Below are positions 5,564-5,755 of a stretch of DNA of 5,755 bases, piece after piece. How positions within the stretch are numbered: position 1 is the first letter of the stretch; each line of letters starts with the position of its first letter. The stretch spans positions 1 to 5,755 of the forward strand of contig JAISWC010000199.1 in assembly GCA_031271245.1 (NCBI GenBank). Direction: 5' to 3'. Position numbers and translations under genes: made by a program. Source of the DNA: Tannerella sp. Its GTDB lineage: Bacteria > Bacteroidota > Bacteroidia > Bacteroidales > Tannerellaceae. Under the pieces are notes generated by a model that was given only the letters and a program-made list of their open reading frames with translations, had not been told where the DNA came from and ran no database searches.

Positions 5564-5648
5564 GGGGCCATCCTATGTGATTGCCCTCCACCCTTTCCGA
5601 TAAGGGTAGGGGCAATCCTATGTGATTGCCCTCCATCCTTTCCAATAA
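5564..5648. repeat. Two 40-bp direct repeats, each with a GGGCAAT/ATTGCCC-type palindrome
   Basis: Copies at 5564-5603 and 5609-5648 differ at 3 of 40 positions, with a 45-bp period. Each starts GGGGC, continues ATCCTATGTGATTGCCC, and ends CCTTTCC(G/A)ATAA. In the second copy GGGCAAT (5610-5616) and ATTGCCC (5625-5631) pair perfectly around an 8-nt loop. The first copy (5565-5586) has one mismatch. The following sequence is C/T-mixed rather than a clean U-run, so a classic terminator is not clear, although the hairpins could slow transcription after the DUF6261-like gene. It resembles the short interspersed palindromic elements common in bacterial intergenic DNA. Confidence 0.85.
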
Positions 5649-5688
5649 AAACAGAAGAAACAAATAAACCAAATAAAATAACAATGTG

Positions 5689-5755
5689 ATGAAAAGAATA
5701 AAAAACATTTTGATAGCCGTCCTGTTGACGGCCTTATGCAGCGGCAATGCCTTTG
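5689..5755 (+). CDS. Secreted protein, N-terminal fragment
   Basis: The gene begins at the ATG at 5689, after an A-rich leader typical of Bacteroidetes, and runs off the window after 22 codons. A GTG at 5686 is in frame directly before it. The visible residues, MKRIKNILIAVLLTALCSGN then AF, form a standard Sec signal peptide: basic n-region, hydrophobic core and a small-residue region. The Cys in LTALC is not in a good lipobox, because Leu precedes it. The mature protein is not visible, so no function can be given. No TAnnTTTG element was found in the 160 bp upstream. Confidence 0.8.
   Translation, partial: MKRIKNILIAVLLTALCSGNAF

Noticed and set aside
5535..5747. 70-codon minus-strand frame with a hydrophobic segment
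   Set aside because: The hydrophobic part comes from reading the A-rich leader of the secreted-protein gene in reverse, and the rest from the two palindromic direct repeats.

Overview
The window looks like Bacteroidales (Bacteroidetes) chromosome. The -7 promoter element TAnnTTTG typical of that phylum occurs in front of two transcription units. Gene starts have A/T-rich leaders instead of clear Shine-Dalgarno sites. The gene content also fits: a DUF1080 protein, Tat/lipoprotein-type TIM-barrel sugar isomerase/epimerases and a DUF6261-like protein. I cannot name a genus from the sequence.

Left half (1-3549), carbohydrate metabolism. The window opens with the last 42 codons of a plus-strand DUF1080 (3-keto-disaccharide hydrolase-like) gene. 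It converges on a compact minus-strand operon of three genes, read from 3549 down to 186. These are an exported TIM-barrel isomerase/epimerase-like protein, an FGGY kinase annotated as xylulokinase (8-bp gap), and a second exported TIM-barrel protein (ATGA start/stop overlap). The close spacing implies one transcript, with a -7 element at 3586-3593. The operon probably turns a keto-sugar or pentose-like substrate into a phosphorylated intermediate, but the true substrate cannot be read from sequence. The two isomerase-like proteins carry export signals while the kinase should be cytosolic.

Middle (3550-4594), no conventional gene. It holds blocks of a GAGAAT(T/G) heptamer repeat in inverted arrangement, a plus-strand -7 element at 3830-3837, and a 40-codon ORF with an 11-nt G tract near its 3' end. 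It then holds nine hairpin-forming units of 41-43 bp arranged as alternating A/B dimers of 83 bp. Changing the G tract from 11 to 12 would join the short ORF in frame to a long open frame through the whole array, ending 8 bp before the next gene. This is the most unusual part of the window.

Right part (4595-5755). A 309-aa plus-strand DUF6261-like protein carries a C-terminal Ig-like module. Its stop codon lies inside a TTAATGG heptamer array. Two 40-bp direct repeats, each containing a small palindrome, follow. The window ends with the first 22 codons of a gene for a secreted protein.
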